From positions 1 to 64,000 of IMG/VR virus record IMGVR_UViG_3300027833_001604: a stretch of 64,000 nucleotides of DNA. The stretch is one strand, 5' to 3'. Positions 8,128-17,011 of this stretch are shown in pieces. The position numbers and the translations under genes were made by a program. The DNA comes from a virus. The stretch's first letter is position 1. The number at the start of each line of letters is the position of its first letter. The notes below the pieces were generated by a model, which was not told where the DNA came from, did not search any database, and saw only the letters and a list, made by a program, of their open reading frames with translations.

Positions 8128-9252
8128 ATGAAAATAAATGAAATTAGCTGTTGGGACGGTTACAAAAAACAAGGCACTAAAAAAGGCACTGGTAAAAACA
8201 AAGGCAAGCGTGTAAACAATTGCGTTAAAGAAGCCATAACAAGACCAGGCGATGATACAGATCCATCATTGTGGCAAAGAATTAAAAATTTATACAAAAT
8301 GAATCCATTAGGTACTGATGATAACAAATCTAGACGAAATAAATTAGATGATATTGAATCACGCAGAGCTGACAAAATTCAAAAACGTAATAAACAAGAT
8401 ACAGTTATTAGACAAAAGAATAAAATTAAAGGCGCAGAAGTTGATCAATTATTACGTAATAGGCGCAGAGAAAAAGATGCAGTTGAAGACATGATCGCTG
8501 ATGCAATTGCACAAGACAAATTTGGAAAAGATCATCATGAACTTGATGATCTAGATCGTAAAAATGTTATTAGAACTTCTAGACATCTAGCAAACGATAT
8601 AGAAGCATACCCTGATTTACTTGATGATCCAGATTATCAAGATGATTTTAAGAAAATATATCCACAAGGGTTAGTCCCACAACTTGGAAAAAAATTAGAT
8701 GGAACAGATGCAGATCCAGATTATAGTTGGATGAATCCCTCAAAACCTAAACAAGAATTCAAGCATCCAGCATTTATGACAGTGTATCAATATAACCAAG
8801 ATGGATATGATGATAACCAACAAACAAGACAAATACAAGATAAAAATTATACTCGATCAAAAGTAGCAAAAGATAATAACATAAACTTTGAACCACGACA
8901 AGACATTTACAATCTTGCCACATCACAAGCAAATAAAGAAATAGATGCAAGAATTGCCACTGGAAAAGCTAATATTAAAAATATAGAAATAAAAAGAAAA
9001 CTTAATAAAGCAACAACTACTCCTGCTCCTACTGATAACAGTCAGAAGAAATTTGCAAGAGAAATACAAAACGAAGACGGTGTTATAGTTCCAGGTGTTA
9101 ACACTACAGTAGATGTTAAACCAGGCGAAACTGAACGCCAAGCTGCAAAGTTTGGTAATGGTAAAATTAAGCCACTAATGCCTAAACGAGGCAAGTCACA
9201 AACAATGAATACACTGTATAATCTAGGCTTAGCCGAAAAAGCTTCTAAGTAA
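8128..9252 (+). CDS. putative internal virion protein, highly charged
   Basis: A 374-residue, very hydrophilic, Lys/Asp/Asn-rich protein. It opens with MKINEISCWDGYKKQG: INE could be a prohead-protease site, and CWDGYKKxG followed by a Gly/Lys run and NNCVKE is a motif I associate with proteins of marine T4-like phages. The rest appears helical or disordered, with repeated DD and RR stretches. High charge and the absence of hydrophobic segments fit a protein packed with DNA in the head. The packaging idea is inferred, not shown. Confidence 0.65.
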   Translation: MKINEISCWDGYKKQGTKKGTGKNKGKRVNNCVKEAITRPGDDTDPSLWQRIKNLYKMNPLGTDDNKSRRNKLDDIESRRADKIQKRNKQDTVIRQKNKIKGAEVDQLLRNRRREKDAVEDMIADAIAQDKFGKDHHELDDLDRKNVIRTSRHLANDIEAYPDLLDDPDYQDDFKKIYPQGLVPQLGKKLDGTDADPDYSWMNPSKPKQEFKHPAFMTVYQYNQDGYDDNQQTRQIQDKNYTRSKVAKDNNINFEPRQDIYNLATSQANKEIDARIATGKANIKNIEIKRKLNKATTTPAPTDNSQKKFAREIQNEDGVIVPGVNTTVDVKPGETERQAAKFGNGKIKPLMPKRGKSQTMNTLYNLGLAEKASK

Positions 9253-9272
9253 CCACAAAGGATATAGACGTA

Positions 9273-10496
9273 GTGTCTACACCAAGCGAAAATCTAATTA
9301 AAAAATACAACAAATCATTCTGTGTTAAACCATTCACAGAAATATCTAATTCTGCGGTTGGACATAGACAACTTTGTTGTAGAAGCGAAACAATAATTAA
9401 AACAAGTGATGTTAGTAGTTCTTCTATAACCGAAGACTTTTTTAACCACTCAAAGATGAATGAGATAAGAAGAAAAATGTTAGCAGGTGAAACTGTTGAC
9501 GAATGTTGGATGTGTGCAGAATCTGAAGCTATGAGAGGAACATCACATAGAACATTTATAATGCAAGACTTCGATCAAGCTGAAGTTGATGAAATATTTA
9601 AAACTGGTAAAGTAGAATTAAGATCTTTAGACATACGTTTTGGGACTAAATGTAACCTAGCATGTGTAATGTGTAGTCCTGGTAGCAGTAGTTTAATTGC
9701 AAAAGAAGAAGCTGATGATGAATATCAAGTAGTAGACTTAAATGATTTTTCATTAGATGCTATTAAAAAACATTCAAAAGGTATTGTGTTATTCAAAACA
9801 ACAGGTGGCGAACCTATGTTGTTGCCAGCATATAAGAAAACACTTGAGTTTTTTGTAGAGAAAGACCTTGCAAAGAATATAGAGTTTACAACTATTACAA
9901 ACGGCACAGTTGATTACAGCAACTTAATGCCGTTAATGAATCAGTTTAAACATTTTAAAATTAGTCATAGTATAGATGCTGCAGACGAGTCATATAATTA
10001 TGTTAGATGGCCTGGAAAAATGTCACGCATAGAGCGTATACATAAATGTGTCATAGAAAATGCTAAACCATATAAAAACATAAGACTTGAGTTTGGTGCA
10101 ACTATACATGTATTAAATGTAAATCAAGTAGTAAAGATTGCCAAATACTTAGCTGGATTAGATCAAATTGTTGAAGATAATTATGCAGTAGACATGGTAT
10201 ACGATCCAGACTATATGCAACCAGGGTTAGTTCCTAAACAAGTAATAGATGATTTAGAAAATGAATACCACGAATGGAGTAAGGTAGCTCCAACAGGATA
10301 CAGAGGACGAAAAGAATTGTTTGACTTTATTAAGGTTTTGCGTTATAATTATGATAAAATAAATAGTAATAAGGAACACAAACAAGAATTACTTGATCAA
10401 CTAGAAGCTAAAACAATATTTTGGAAAGCTAAAAGAAACCTAGATGTTCGTGATTATATTCCATATTATGAGGTGATGCAAACTAAATGCGAATAG
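9273..10496 (+). CDS. radical SAM protein with N-terminal twitch/SPASM-like cysteines
   Basis: A 407-residue protein with a GTG start preceded by an AAAGGA ribosome site. The radical SAM cluster motif CNLACVMC (C127, C131, C134) binds the [4Fe-4S] that cleaves S-adenosylmethionine, and TTGGEP (about 175) is the SAM-binding GGE motif. An N-terminal domain carries C17, C35-C36 and CWMC (C78, C81), placed like an N-terminal twitch or SPASM-type auxiliary cluster. The same architecture recurs at 33084, 53630, 55003, 59940 and 61175. A GNAT acetyltransferase overlaps its end by 10 bases, so the two probably act together. The substrate is unknown. Confidence 0.9.
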   Translation: MSTPSENLIKKYNKSFCVKPFTEISNSAVGHRQLCCRSETIIKTSDVSSSSITEDFFNHSKMNEIRRKMLAGETVDECWMCAESEAMRGTSHRTFIMQDFDQAEVDEIFKTGKVELRSLDIRFGTKCNLACVMCSPGSSSLIAKEEADDEYQVVDLNDFSLDAIKKHSKGIVLFKTTGGEPMLLPAYKKTLEFFVEKDLAKNIEFTTITNGTVDYSNLMPLMNQFKHFKISHSIDAADESYNYVRWPGKMSRIERIHKCVIENAKPYKNIRLEFGATIHVLNVNQVVKIAKYLAGLDQIVEDNYAVDMVYDPDYMQPGLVPKQVIDDLENEYHEWSKVAPTGYRGRKELFDFIKVLRYNYDKINSNKEHKQELLDQLEAKTIFWKAKRNLDVRDYIPYYEVMQTKCE

Positions 10497-10900
10497 TATT
10501 AAAAAGATTAACTACAAAAGACTTATATAAATTAACATCTATATTAGATTATGATACTGCTATATTGGCAAATATTGATTGGCCATTTAATAGAAGTGCA
10601 GCAATGCAATTTATTAATGATTATAATACATGGGGAGTTTGGGTTAACCAAGACACATTAGTAGGAGCTGTTGAAGTGAAAAACGATTTAGAAACAGCAT
10701 ATTTTATTAAAAAGGGCTGGCGAAACACAGGCGTAGGCACACGTGCCATCGAACTATGTGTTAAAGAATTTGGCGACCAACAATTATGGTGTGTTATTAA
10801 TCCAGACAATAAAGCAAGTTTAAAAGTAGCACAAAAAGGCGGTTTACGAGTAAAATTTATTGACAATGATAGTAAAGACGTAATTACTGTTGTAAAATAG
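10487..10900 (+). CDS. GNAT family N-acetyltransferase
   Basis: A 137-residue protein. RNTGVGTRAIELCV (about residues 78-91) fits GNAT motif A (R/Q-x-x-G-x-G/A), which binds the pyrophosphate of acetyl-CoA. It is followed by a strand and the NPDNKASLKVAQKGG helix typical of motif B. The length is that of a single GNAT domain. It overlaps the end of the radical SAM gene by 10 bases. A second radical SAM gene at 33084 is also followed by a GNAT-like gene, which suggests the acetyl transfer acts on a radical SAM product or carrier. Confidence 0.8.
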   Translation: MRIVLKRLTTKDLYKLTSILDYDTAILANIDWPFNRSAAMQFINDYNTWGVWVNQDTLVGAVEVKNDLETAYFIKKGWRNTGVGTRAIELCVKEFGDQQLWCVINPDNKASLKVAQKGGLRVKFIDNDSKDVITVVK

Positions 10901-10908
10901 AGAATGAT

Positions 10909-11166
10909 ATGGCTAATAAGAAGATTACCAAAGAAGATCAAACAGCTACAGAGGGTCCAATGAACAATGTAGCTAGTGAAGATGCAATGGTTTATGCTAA
11001 TGCTAACCCAGATAAACCGCTTGATGTTAAACGAAAACGTATTGTTGTAGCTAAAAAACAACAAATAAAGAAAAGTAGTAAGAAAGCAAACCGAAGAATT
11101 AATAACAGTTTGCTGAAAAATATAGATGAATTGCAAAAAGATAAGCAAAAGAAATCAAATAGATAA
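10909..11166 (+). CDS. lysine-rich small protein, 85 aa
   Basis: A very basic hydrophilic protein with runs such as KKQQIKKSSKKANRR in the second half. It could bind nucleic acid or be disordered. It follows the GNAT gene by eight bases. It lacks the I/L-x-E start of the surrounding cargo-like genes. No family is recognised. Confidence 0.55.
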   Translation: MANKKITKEDQTATEGPMNNVASEDAMVYANANPDKPLDVKRKRIVVAKKQQIKKSSKKANRRINNSLLKNIDELQKDKQKKSNR

Positions 11167-11171
11167 ATACT
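11163..11171 (+). promoter_or_regulatory. T4-type late promoter box abutting a start codon
   Basis: ATAAATACT is part of the 15-mer ATAAATACTAGTATG, whose last three bases are the start codon of the 11175 gene. The identical 15-mer occurs at 21647. If used as a late promoter, transcription would begin at or just after the start codon, so it may serve downstream genes or produce a nearly leaderless mRNA. Confidence 0.45.
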
Positions 11172-11174
11172 AGT

Positions 11175-11369
11175 ATGAAAATATATGACATCATAACAGA
11201 AGATGCTGAAGCAGGTTCTACAATGGCAGGTAATATTGCCAGTGTTTCTTTTCCATTATTTGGAAAAAAGAAGATGATCAGGCGTGCTGTTGATCCAAAA
11301 GGATATTTAGGTGACGGTAAGATTAAAAAACAATCTACTGGATACAATACGGAGGTTAAGTTAAAATGA
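11175..11369 (+). CDS. small putative packaged protein, 64 aa
   Basis: Starts MKIYDIITEDAEAGS with ITE as the possible prohead-protease site. A Gly/Ser/Ala segment (TMAGNIASVSFPLFGKKK) and a basic C-terminus follow. I recall similar AGAT/AG-rich segments in short proteins of marine T4-like phages. The gene ends in an ATGA overlap with the next one. A structural or DNA-associated role in the head is inferred from the N-terminus and the gene block. Confidence 0.6.
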   Translation: MKIYDIITEDAEAGSTMAGNIASVSFPLFGKKKMIRRAVDPKGYLGDGKIKKQSTGYNTEVKLK

Positions 11370-11665
11370 AGATTAACGAGATCAACGAATCAATATACCA
11401 GATGAATCCTGAAGAACCAATGAATCCTGAAGTCTTAATACAAGGTTATGGTAGATTAAATTTAAAGCAATTAGAAGATAAAGTAAGCAGAATGTTCGAA
11501 GAGCTTGCGGTTAGAGCCAAACAAGGCGATTGGGAAGGTGTGCAACACAACCTAAACAAAGGCCTAGTGCAGGAATTTATTAAAACCATCAATGTAGCAT
11601 ATGATGAGTTAGAACAAAAACGAAGACGCGGCGGTAAGAACAGTCGTGGCATCAATCAGAGGTAA
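11366..11665 (+). CDS. small putative packaged protein, 99 aa
   Basis: A 99-residue protein opening MKINEINES, which carries two INE sites. The rest is mostly helical (about residues 30-85) and ends in an Arg/Lys/Gly tail (KRRRGGKNSRG) that could contact DNA. It is coupled to the preceding gene by ATGA. No known family is recognised. Its similarity to its neighbours lies only in the first eight or so residues. Confidence 0.65.
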   Translation: MKINEINESIYQMNPEEPMNPEVLIQGYGRLNLKQLEDKVSRMFEELAVRAKQGDWEGVQHNLNKGLVQEFIKTINVAYDELEQKRRRGGKNSRGINQR

Positions 11666-11670
11666 CGACT

Positions 11671-12795
11671 ATGAGCAATAAAATTGACAACACATTTAGC
11701 AAAGCAGCAATCGAATTAGCTAAATTAGAAAAAGCATTTGCTGAGAATAGCAAATTAGAAAAAGCAGTTATGGAATCAAACGGAGATGTTTCAGTTATAG
11801 CTGAAGTTAGATCTCACATAGCACAAGCAATTAAATCATTAACACCACAAACTATTACAGAAGGTGTATTAGATGATGATGACGATGATGGGTTTATGGC
11901 CCGCAGTCAACTATACTTCTTAGCCAGAGATGCAATTAAGTTGCACAGCGTTATAGATGATAGAGATGACTTGGAGCCATGGGTTCAAAGTAAAATTGCT
12001 CAAGCTAGTAAAGACATGGATTCAGTTCGTCGTTACACTGAATACAATGCCATGAAAGCTCAAGTAGAACCAGAGATGCAGCCAGAAATGCAACCAGCGC
12101 CAGAAGTAGAATCATTAGAAGAAGATCCAGTAGATCGTAAAATGCAAGTAACAAATGCTGATAAAGAGGGAAACACTCCAGCATGGCAACGTTATAAAGC
12201 AGGTGATCCTAGATATGAATACAAAGCACCAGTAAAAGAGTTTGCCGGAGCAGATGGTCCAGGTAAAGCAAGTATGCCACAGGGCATTGCACTAGCAGGT
12301 GATAGCATTTGGTTAAACAGAGACGGAATGCAGTATGCAGATGACGTTGTAACAATTACAGATTACAAAGTTGAAGAAACTGACGGTATGATTGAAGTAT
12401 GGGTAGAACATAATGCTCCTTGGGAAATTTATACAGACTCAGGTTTTGCAAAAGGTATCAGCAGAATACTAGGTATTGATGTTGACTGGAGTGAACAAGG
12501 TATGCAAGCACAAGGTGTAGCACATTTAGAAGGCGACACTGACCTAGATGAAGCTATTCGTCCAGTAAGAAGTGCAGCTTCTAAACTAAACCAAATTGGA
12601 CAAGGCGTTCGTAATAAAACTAATGACGAAACACCAATGAAAGTTGGCGAACAGAAAAAGAAAAAGAAATACAAAGAAGCAGTTGCAGAAGAAACTAAGT
12701 TTGATGATAAGCCAGAGCACAGTGAATTAAAAACAGTTGCACAGGACATGTTTAAGAATGCATTAGCAAACGCTAAGAAAAAAGCGAGGAAATAA
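11671..12795 (+). CDS. hypothetical protein of the cargo block, 374 aa
   Basis: A large acidic protein of unknown function. Residues about 8-40 form a helix rich in LAKLEKAF and KLEKAV repeats. A DDDDDD tract lies near 71. Pro/Glu/Met repeats (PEMQPEMQPAPE) are at about 131-142, and a more ordered Trp-containing domain covers about 205-290. The C-terminus has a KKKKK run. The start MSNKIDN does not match the MKIxE pattern, although L-x-K/E motifs abound. It is likely part of the virion cluster by position only. Confidence 0.6.
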   Translation: MSNKIDNTFSKAAIELAKLEKAFAENSKLEKAVMESNGDVSVIAEVRSHIAQAIKSLTPQTITEGVLDDDDDDGFMARSQLYFLARDAIKLHSVIDDRDDLEPWVQSKIAQASKDMDSVRRYTEYNAMKAQVEPEMQPEMQPAPEVESLEEDPVDRKMQVTNADKEGNTPAWQRYKAGDPRYEYKAPVKEFAGADGPGKASMPQGIALAGDSIWLNRDGMQYADDVVTITDYKVEETDGMIEVWVEHNAPWEIYTDSGFAKGISRILGIDVDWSEQGMQAQGVAHLEGDTDLDEAIRPVRSAASKLNQIGQGVRNKTNDETPMKVGEQKKKKKYKEAVAEETKFDDKPEHSELKTVAQDMFKNALANAKKKARK

Positions 12796-12797
12796 TT

Positions 12798-13835
12798 ATG
12801 AAAGCTGATCAATTAAACGAGAAATTCGACAAAGCAGATTGGGATGAAAATGAATCGCATAACCTACATACTGAAAATGCAGTAGAGCTTGCTCATGCAT
12901 TTGGAACTCGAGACGAAGTAGAAGCTATGGAAAGAATAGCTGATCAGCATATGCGTAGAGGACACATTCTACCACACGAAATTGAAGAACGTAGTGCATT
13001 AATGAAGAAGTATTATAACATGTTAGAGAATGAAACAAATCCAACTGTTAGATCTAAAATGGAAGGCTACAAAGTTATGCCTCCAATGGATAGCAAGTAT
13101 GTAGCACGTAAAGGACTTGAAGGTCCTTTTACTACATTAAGCGGTAAGGTTGTTTATTACGATCCTAAAGAAGGAAAGTATTACGATCCAGACACAGACA
13201 TTTATCTTTCATACGATGAATTCCAACAGTATGATAACGATTACAGTGGCATAGGTGATGAAGAAGCAGATGATTTTGTTAAAGATATTGAACCAAAAGA
13301 AACTGTAAAAGGCCCAAGAGGTCATTTAAGTTCTATTGTAAATGCAGGCAAAGACATAGAAGATGAATCGTTTGAAGTTAACCCAAATGCAGGACACAGA
13401 GACCAAATGGCACATCCAGAAAATCAAATGGGCACAGGCCCAGGAATTAAAACTAAGCCAAAGTTACGTCCAGCACAACTTGGTAAGAAATTTCCAAAAA
13501 CTAAGCCAAAGTTACGCCCAGATAATTTAGGCGAAGCAGGCGGATATTATACACAACCAGTATATGATATGATTGAACAGCATGGTTATGAAAAAGTAAT
13601 GCACGAACTATTAACAAGTTTAGATGCAGATGTAATTCAAGACTTTTTACAACGTGCAGAGTTTGATGAATCAGTAAGTGAGACACTAAGTCCAGAAGAG
13701 AAAAAACTAGTTGCTAAAATGTATAACAAAGATGGCACACTAACTGATCTAGGCAAAAAAGTTATGAGAGAAGGCAAATACGTTAGCGATGCACAACGCA
13801 AAGCGGTTCATGCCTCAAAAGCGGAGAAAAAATAA
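12798..13835 (+). CDS. hypothetical protein with LNE start, 345 aa
   Basis: Opens MKADQLNEKFDKADWDENE with LNE as a possible prohead-protease site. Residues about 95-145 contain VYYDPKEGKYYDPDTDIYLSY-like tyrosine-rich text, a likely beta hairpin. A near repeat, TKPKLRPAQLGKKFP then TKPKLRPDNLGEAG, spans about 215-245. The C-terminal third is helical. No enzyme motif is visible. It lies one base before the next gene's start. Confidence 0.6.
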   Translation: MKADQLNEKFDKADWDENESHNLHTENAVELAHAFGTRDEVEAMERIADQHMRRGHILPHEIEERSALMKKYYNMLENETNPTVRSKMEGYKVMPPMDSKYVARKGLEGPFTTLSGKVVYYDPKEGKYYDPDTDIYLSYDEFQQYDNDYSGIGDEEADDFVKDIEPKETVKGPRGHLSSIVNAGKDIEDESFEVNPNAGHRDQMAHPENQMGTGPGIKTKPKLRPAQLGKKFPKTKPKLRPDNLGEAGGYYTQPVYDMIEQHGYEKVMHELLTSLDADVIQDFLQRAEFDESVSETLSPEEKKLVAKMYNKDGTLTDLGKKVMREGKYVSDAQRKAVHASKAEKK

Positions 13836-14866
13836 TGGGTATATTAAGCGATATAGTAAATGAAGATAAGGTAGAGATGTGCCCAGAAGCATGTTGTGGA
13901 AAGCCTATAACAGAATGCAAATGTGGACCAGATTGCGAACACTGTGATTGTCATTCAAAAAATGCAATAAACGAAGGCACACAAGGTTGTGCTGATTGCG
14001 AATGGATTAAAGACGAAACAGACGGCGACATCACTACATGTGATGATTGTGCTGCAGAAAAACGTGAAAAAACTAATGAAGCAGAAAAGCGTTGGAAACA
14101 AACTAGTATGTCTCCACAAGAAGCAATAGCAAAATACGGCAAACCAAACGTAAAAGTTAAAAAAGGTGCATTGCGTAATGGCGATGACATGGTAGAAGTA
14201 TTTGTTGAAGGTTATAAGATCCGTGACAAATCACGTGGATATGGCGTAGCAGATGCGACATATAAAACACGTAAAGCAGCCCAAGATGCGGCAATAATGA
14301 AAGCGGCTTCAAACGGCGGCGATTGGGAAGTATTTGTTGAATCATATTCACCAGGTGATGTAGCTGAACTAGTAGGTGATATACATTATTCTAACAATCA
14401 TTATGATAGAGATGAGAGAAAAAGCGAAATGCAGGCCGATGCAGCCAAGCTAATGATGGCAGCAAAAAGCACAGGTGACGAAGATATTATAGCCAGTGCA
14501 GAATCTGTAGAACATTTGTGTCATCACTATGATTATGATGAAGCCAAAGATATGTTAAACAATAAACTACAAGAACTTAATCAGTTAGTAGGTGGCAACG
14601 AATTAGAAGTAGAAGAATCATATTCACCAGGTGATGAAATGGAAGATGGCGTAGTAAGTAATTGCTGTGGTGCTCCATTAATGGACTACAATGATGGACA
14701 TGGTAGATGTAGTGATTGTAAAGAAATGGCAGCCGGTGAAACTGATGAAGAATACTACGAATCAAAAGTTATGCAAGCCAGAGAACAAATAGCTCAAGAA
14801 GAATCACCTGTAATCGAAGCGGATGCCGAACTACAAAGGATTCAAGACTTAGTTAAGTTTAGATAA
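13835..14866 (+). CDS. zinc-binding protein with two cysteine clusters
   Basis: A 343-residue acidic protein. The N-terminus MGILSDIVNED is followed by a dense cluster, CPEACCGK, CKCGPDCEHCDC (about residues 17-44), then CADC and CDDC pairs (about 53-73). Near the C-terminus, VSNCCGAPL and CSDCKE (about 275-297) form a classical zinc ribbon of a kind common in phage proteins. The middle carries two similar short segments ending in EVFVEG and EVFVES with SYSPGD after each. It probably binds several zinc ions; whether it is packaged or regulatory is open. Confidence 0.65.
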   Translation: MGILSDIVNEDKVEMCPEACCGKPITECKCGPDCEHCDCHSKNAINEGTQGCADCEWIKDETDGDITTCDDCAAEKREKTNEAEKRWKQTSMSPQEAIAKYGKPNVKVKKGALRNGDDMVEVFVEGYKIRDKSRGYGVADATYKTRKAAQDAAIMKAASNGGDWEVFVESYSPGDVAELVGDIHYSNNHYDRDERKSEMQADAAKLMMAAKSTGDEDIIASAESVEHLCHHYDYDEAKDMLNNKLQELNQLVGGNELEVEESYSPGDEMEDGVVSNCCGAPLMDYNDGHGRCSDCKEMAAGETDEEYYESKVMQAREQIAQEESPVIEADAELQRIQDLVKFR

Positions 14867-14877
14867 GGAATAATAAA

Positions 14878-15918
14878 ATGAGATTACACCATTTATTTGA
14901 AAAGTCAATTGATCCTAAGCAGGCTAAAAAGATGCAACGTATCTATGCCAAGATGCAAGAAAATCCAGCAGTTATTGACGAGCTATGGAAGACAGTATCA
15001 ACAATGACTGCCGCAGAGGGTGGTGAACTTAAAAATAGAATACTTGTAGCAGTAGATCCAAAAAATACAGGCAATGAACAAGACCAAACATATGCAGAAG
15101 GTTTTATCGAAGGCTTAGTTAATGCTATTGATAAAACAGAAGGCACCACTGAAGAACGCATTGCGTTTGCTAAAGGGCTAGGAAAAGTAAGTCATATCGA
15201 TTCAACTGCATTACTACAACCATTAGCTGGTTGGGGTGACTGGTTAACTGGTACTGATTTCAGTAAAAGACTATTTGAAACATTATTTCTTGACCCAGCG
15301 TTCTTACAAGCAAACAAAGGACCAGGTGAATTTGCACTTGCAATACTAAGTCCTGATATTTCACTTACTGGTGCTAAGGGCGATATTCAAGTCAAGGGTA
15401 AACCAATTGAAGTAAAGTCAGGAAAAACAAGTTCTGGTGGTAGATTAACACCAACTGATGGAACACTTGGACAGTTATACAAGAACAAAGAATTTTGGGC
15501 AGCTATTGCAGGTGAAGATGAAGCAAAAGCAGGACAGTTAGCAGGTGTTAATAAAGTTAATGCAAACAACTATGCACAATTCTTAGATCAATACAACTTA
15601 GGTCCTGAACAATCAACACAAATATTAAAAGCAATCTTTAAACACCCAGATGCAGCACCGATGGCACAGTCAATTGGTAGATCTGGAACAAATGTAACAG
15701 CAGCAGACTTAATTAAGTTGTCAGTAAAGAACTATGGTGCATCACAAGGTGACGATCATTTCCTAATCCTACAAAAAGACATTAGAGCAAGTTTATATTT
15801 TGATGTAGACAACTTAGATCCAGTGCTTAATAGACTATCCTTCTCATTACCATTAATTGATAGTGATGCAAGAAGCCAAGGTAAAGCACAAATTGGTATC
15901 TTAAAGAAATCAAGATAA
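14878..15918 (+). CDS. putative PD-(D/E)XK-like nuclease with capsid-targeting-like start
   Basis: A 346-residue protein opening MRLHHLFEKS, nearly the same as MRLHNLFES at 2609, with LFE as a possible protease site. Residues 148-181 contain a conserved-looking E151, then GD169 and IEVK (E178, K180), followed by SGKTSSGGR. This order matches the E...D...E-x-K core of PD-(D/E)XK endonucleases. The remainder is helical. If packaged, it would enter the host with the genome and could cut host DNA or act on ends. The nuclease call is by motif only, without structural confirmation. Confidence 0.55.
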   Translation: MRLHHLFEKSIDPKQAKKMQRIYAKMQENPAVIDELWKTVSTMTAAEGGELKNRILVAVDPKNTGNEQDQTYAEGFIEGLVNAIDKTEGTTEERIAFAKGLGKVSHIDSTALLQPLAGWGDWLTGTDFSKRLFETLFLDPAFLQANKGPGEFALAILSPDISLTGAKGDIQVKGKPIEVKSGKTSSGGRLTPTDGTLGQLYKNKEFWAAIAGEDEAKAGQLAGVNKVNANNYAQFLDQYNLGPEQSTQILKAIFKHPDAAPMAQSIGRSGTNVTAADLIKLSVKNYGASQGDDHFLILQKDIRASLYFDVDNLDPVLNRLSFSLPLIDSDARSQGKAQIGILKKSR

Positions 15919-15919
15919 T

Positions 15920-16195
15920 ATGTGGGATACTATTACACAACTGGCAACAGAAAGGTTGTGGATTTACACAGCATTAGCAGGAAGTATATTTGGTGCATTA
16001 TTCATTTACTGGATAAGAGACACATACATTGCCTTTTGGGCAATAAATAAGTGGGAAGCAATACTAGACTTCCTAGTCAATCGTTGGGGCTGGAGCTGGT
16101 TTAAACATAACCCAGACGCATGGAAGGCCGCTAACCCAAAACTTACAAAAAAGATAGAAGAACTAGAAGCTCGTATTAAAAAACTAGAAAAGTAA
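15920..16195 (+). CDS. small membrane protein with coiled-coil tail
   Basis: A 91-residue protein. Residues about 14-32 (IYTALAGSIFGALFIYWIR) form one membrane span, possibly followed by an amphipathic Trp-rich segment. The last 25 residues are a Lys/Glu coiled coil (KKIEELEARIKKLEK). One span plus a charged tail is compatible with a holin or lysis-regulating protein, but the endolysin gene is 6 kb away, so this is only one possibility. Confidence 0.6.
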   Translation: MWDTITQLATERLWIYTALAGSIFGALFIYWIRDTYIAFWAINKWEAILDFLVNRWGWSWFKHNPDAWKAANPKLTKKIEELEARIKKLEK

Positions 16196-16202
16196 GTATA
16201 AT

Positions 16203-16994
16203 ATGGATAAAGTATTAATAATAGGTTGTAGCTTTTCAGCAGGCTGGTATGAACTTCAGATTAAATATCCTCACATTTCAAAGGTTACGGAAGAAAAAGT
16301 ATTTCATGACTATGGATGGTATGACGAATTGCCTGACCATAATCAATATACAGTGTATGCACACCCAGGTGGTGGATATTTAAACTATGCTTACCTATTA
16401 TATCAACTTTATAACTCTGGAGAACTCCAGAAATATTCTAAATGTATAATACAAGAAACGTGGGAACCTCGTATTTCTTTGTATCAGACCGACAATTATT
16501 CGCTCGACAGAAAAGAAGAAAAAATACATTTTTATCTTAAACACTGCAAGTTAGAGTTTATAAAAAGTATGGCTCTTATGGAACAAGGTAACATAATTAA
16601 CACATTACAAACAACATTTGACGTAGAGCTAACCGTGCCGTGGAAAAATTACTTGACAGATATTGGAAATTCTATATACTTAGAGGCAGCAGTAGATAGT
16701 AGTGCATTAGCAATTGATCGTCTTTTACAAGATGCAAATATTCCTACTTATAGGTTTTGTGTCAACCTATCCAGTGTTGATAGATTCGACGATAGCATTA
16801 GTAACAATAAATGGCCACATATAAAACATATGAAACAGATGGATATGTTGAATGAAATGAGTGAAATATACAAACATCATTTATGCTGGCCAAAAGGAAC
16901 TCATTTCCCAGATGAAAGATCAGGCCATTTAACGAAGCATGGAACAATGTTACTTGGAAAACTAGTAGCAACTAAATTAACAGACTTTTTGTAA
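16203..16994 (+). CDS. SGNH-like hydrolase, first of a tandem pair
   Basis: A 263-residue protein beginning MDKVLIIGCSFSAGW, block I of an SGNH-type fold with Ser in GCSFS. A glycine-rich HPGGGYLNYA (about 59-68) and a C-terminal GHLTKHGTMLLG (about 241-252) correspond to later SGNH blocks, the latter carrying the candidate catalytic His. The next gene is a clear paralogue with nearly identical DNA across block I. No secretion signal is present. The chemistry is probably ester or acetyl hydrolysis; the substrate is unknown. Confidence 0.65.
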   Translation: MDKVLIIGCSFSAGWYELQIKYPHISKVTEEKVFHDYGWYDELPDHNQYTVYAHPGGGYLNYAYLLYQLYNSGELQKYSKCIIQETWEPRISLYQTDNYSLDRKEEKIHFYLKHCKLEFIKSMALMEQGNIINTLQTTFDVELTVPWKNYLTDIGNSIYLEAAVDSSALAIDRLLQDANIPTYRFCVNLSSVDRFDDSISNNKWPHIKHMKQMDMLNEMSEIYKHHLCWPKGTHFPDERSGHLTKHGTMLLGKLVATKLTDFL

Positions 16995-17011
16995 AGAGAT
17001 AGTGATATACA

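Noticed and set aside
10621-11148. A 175-residue minus-strand frame
   Set aside because: It lies opposite the GNAT and Lys-rich genes; its Phe/Ile/Leu-rich text reflects reversed Lys/Asn codons.
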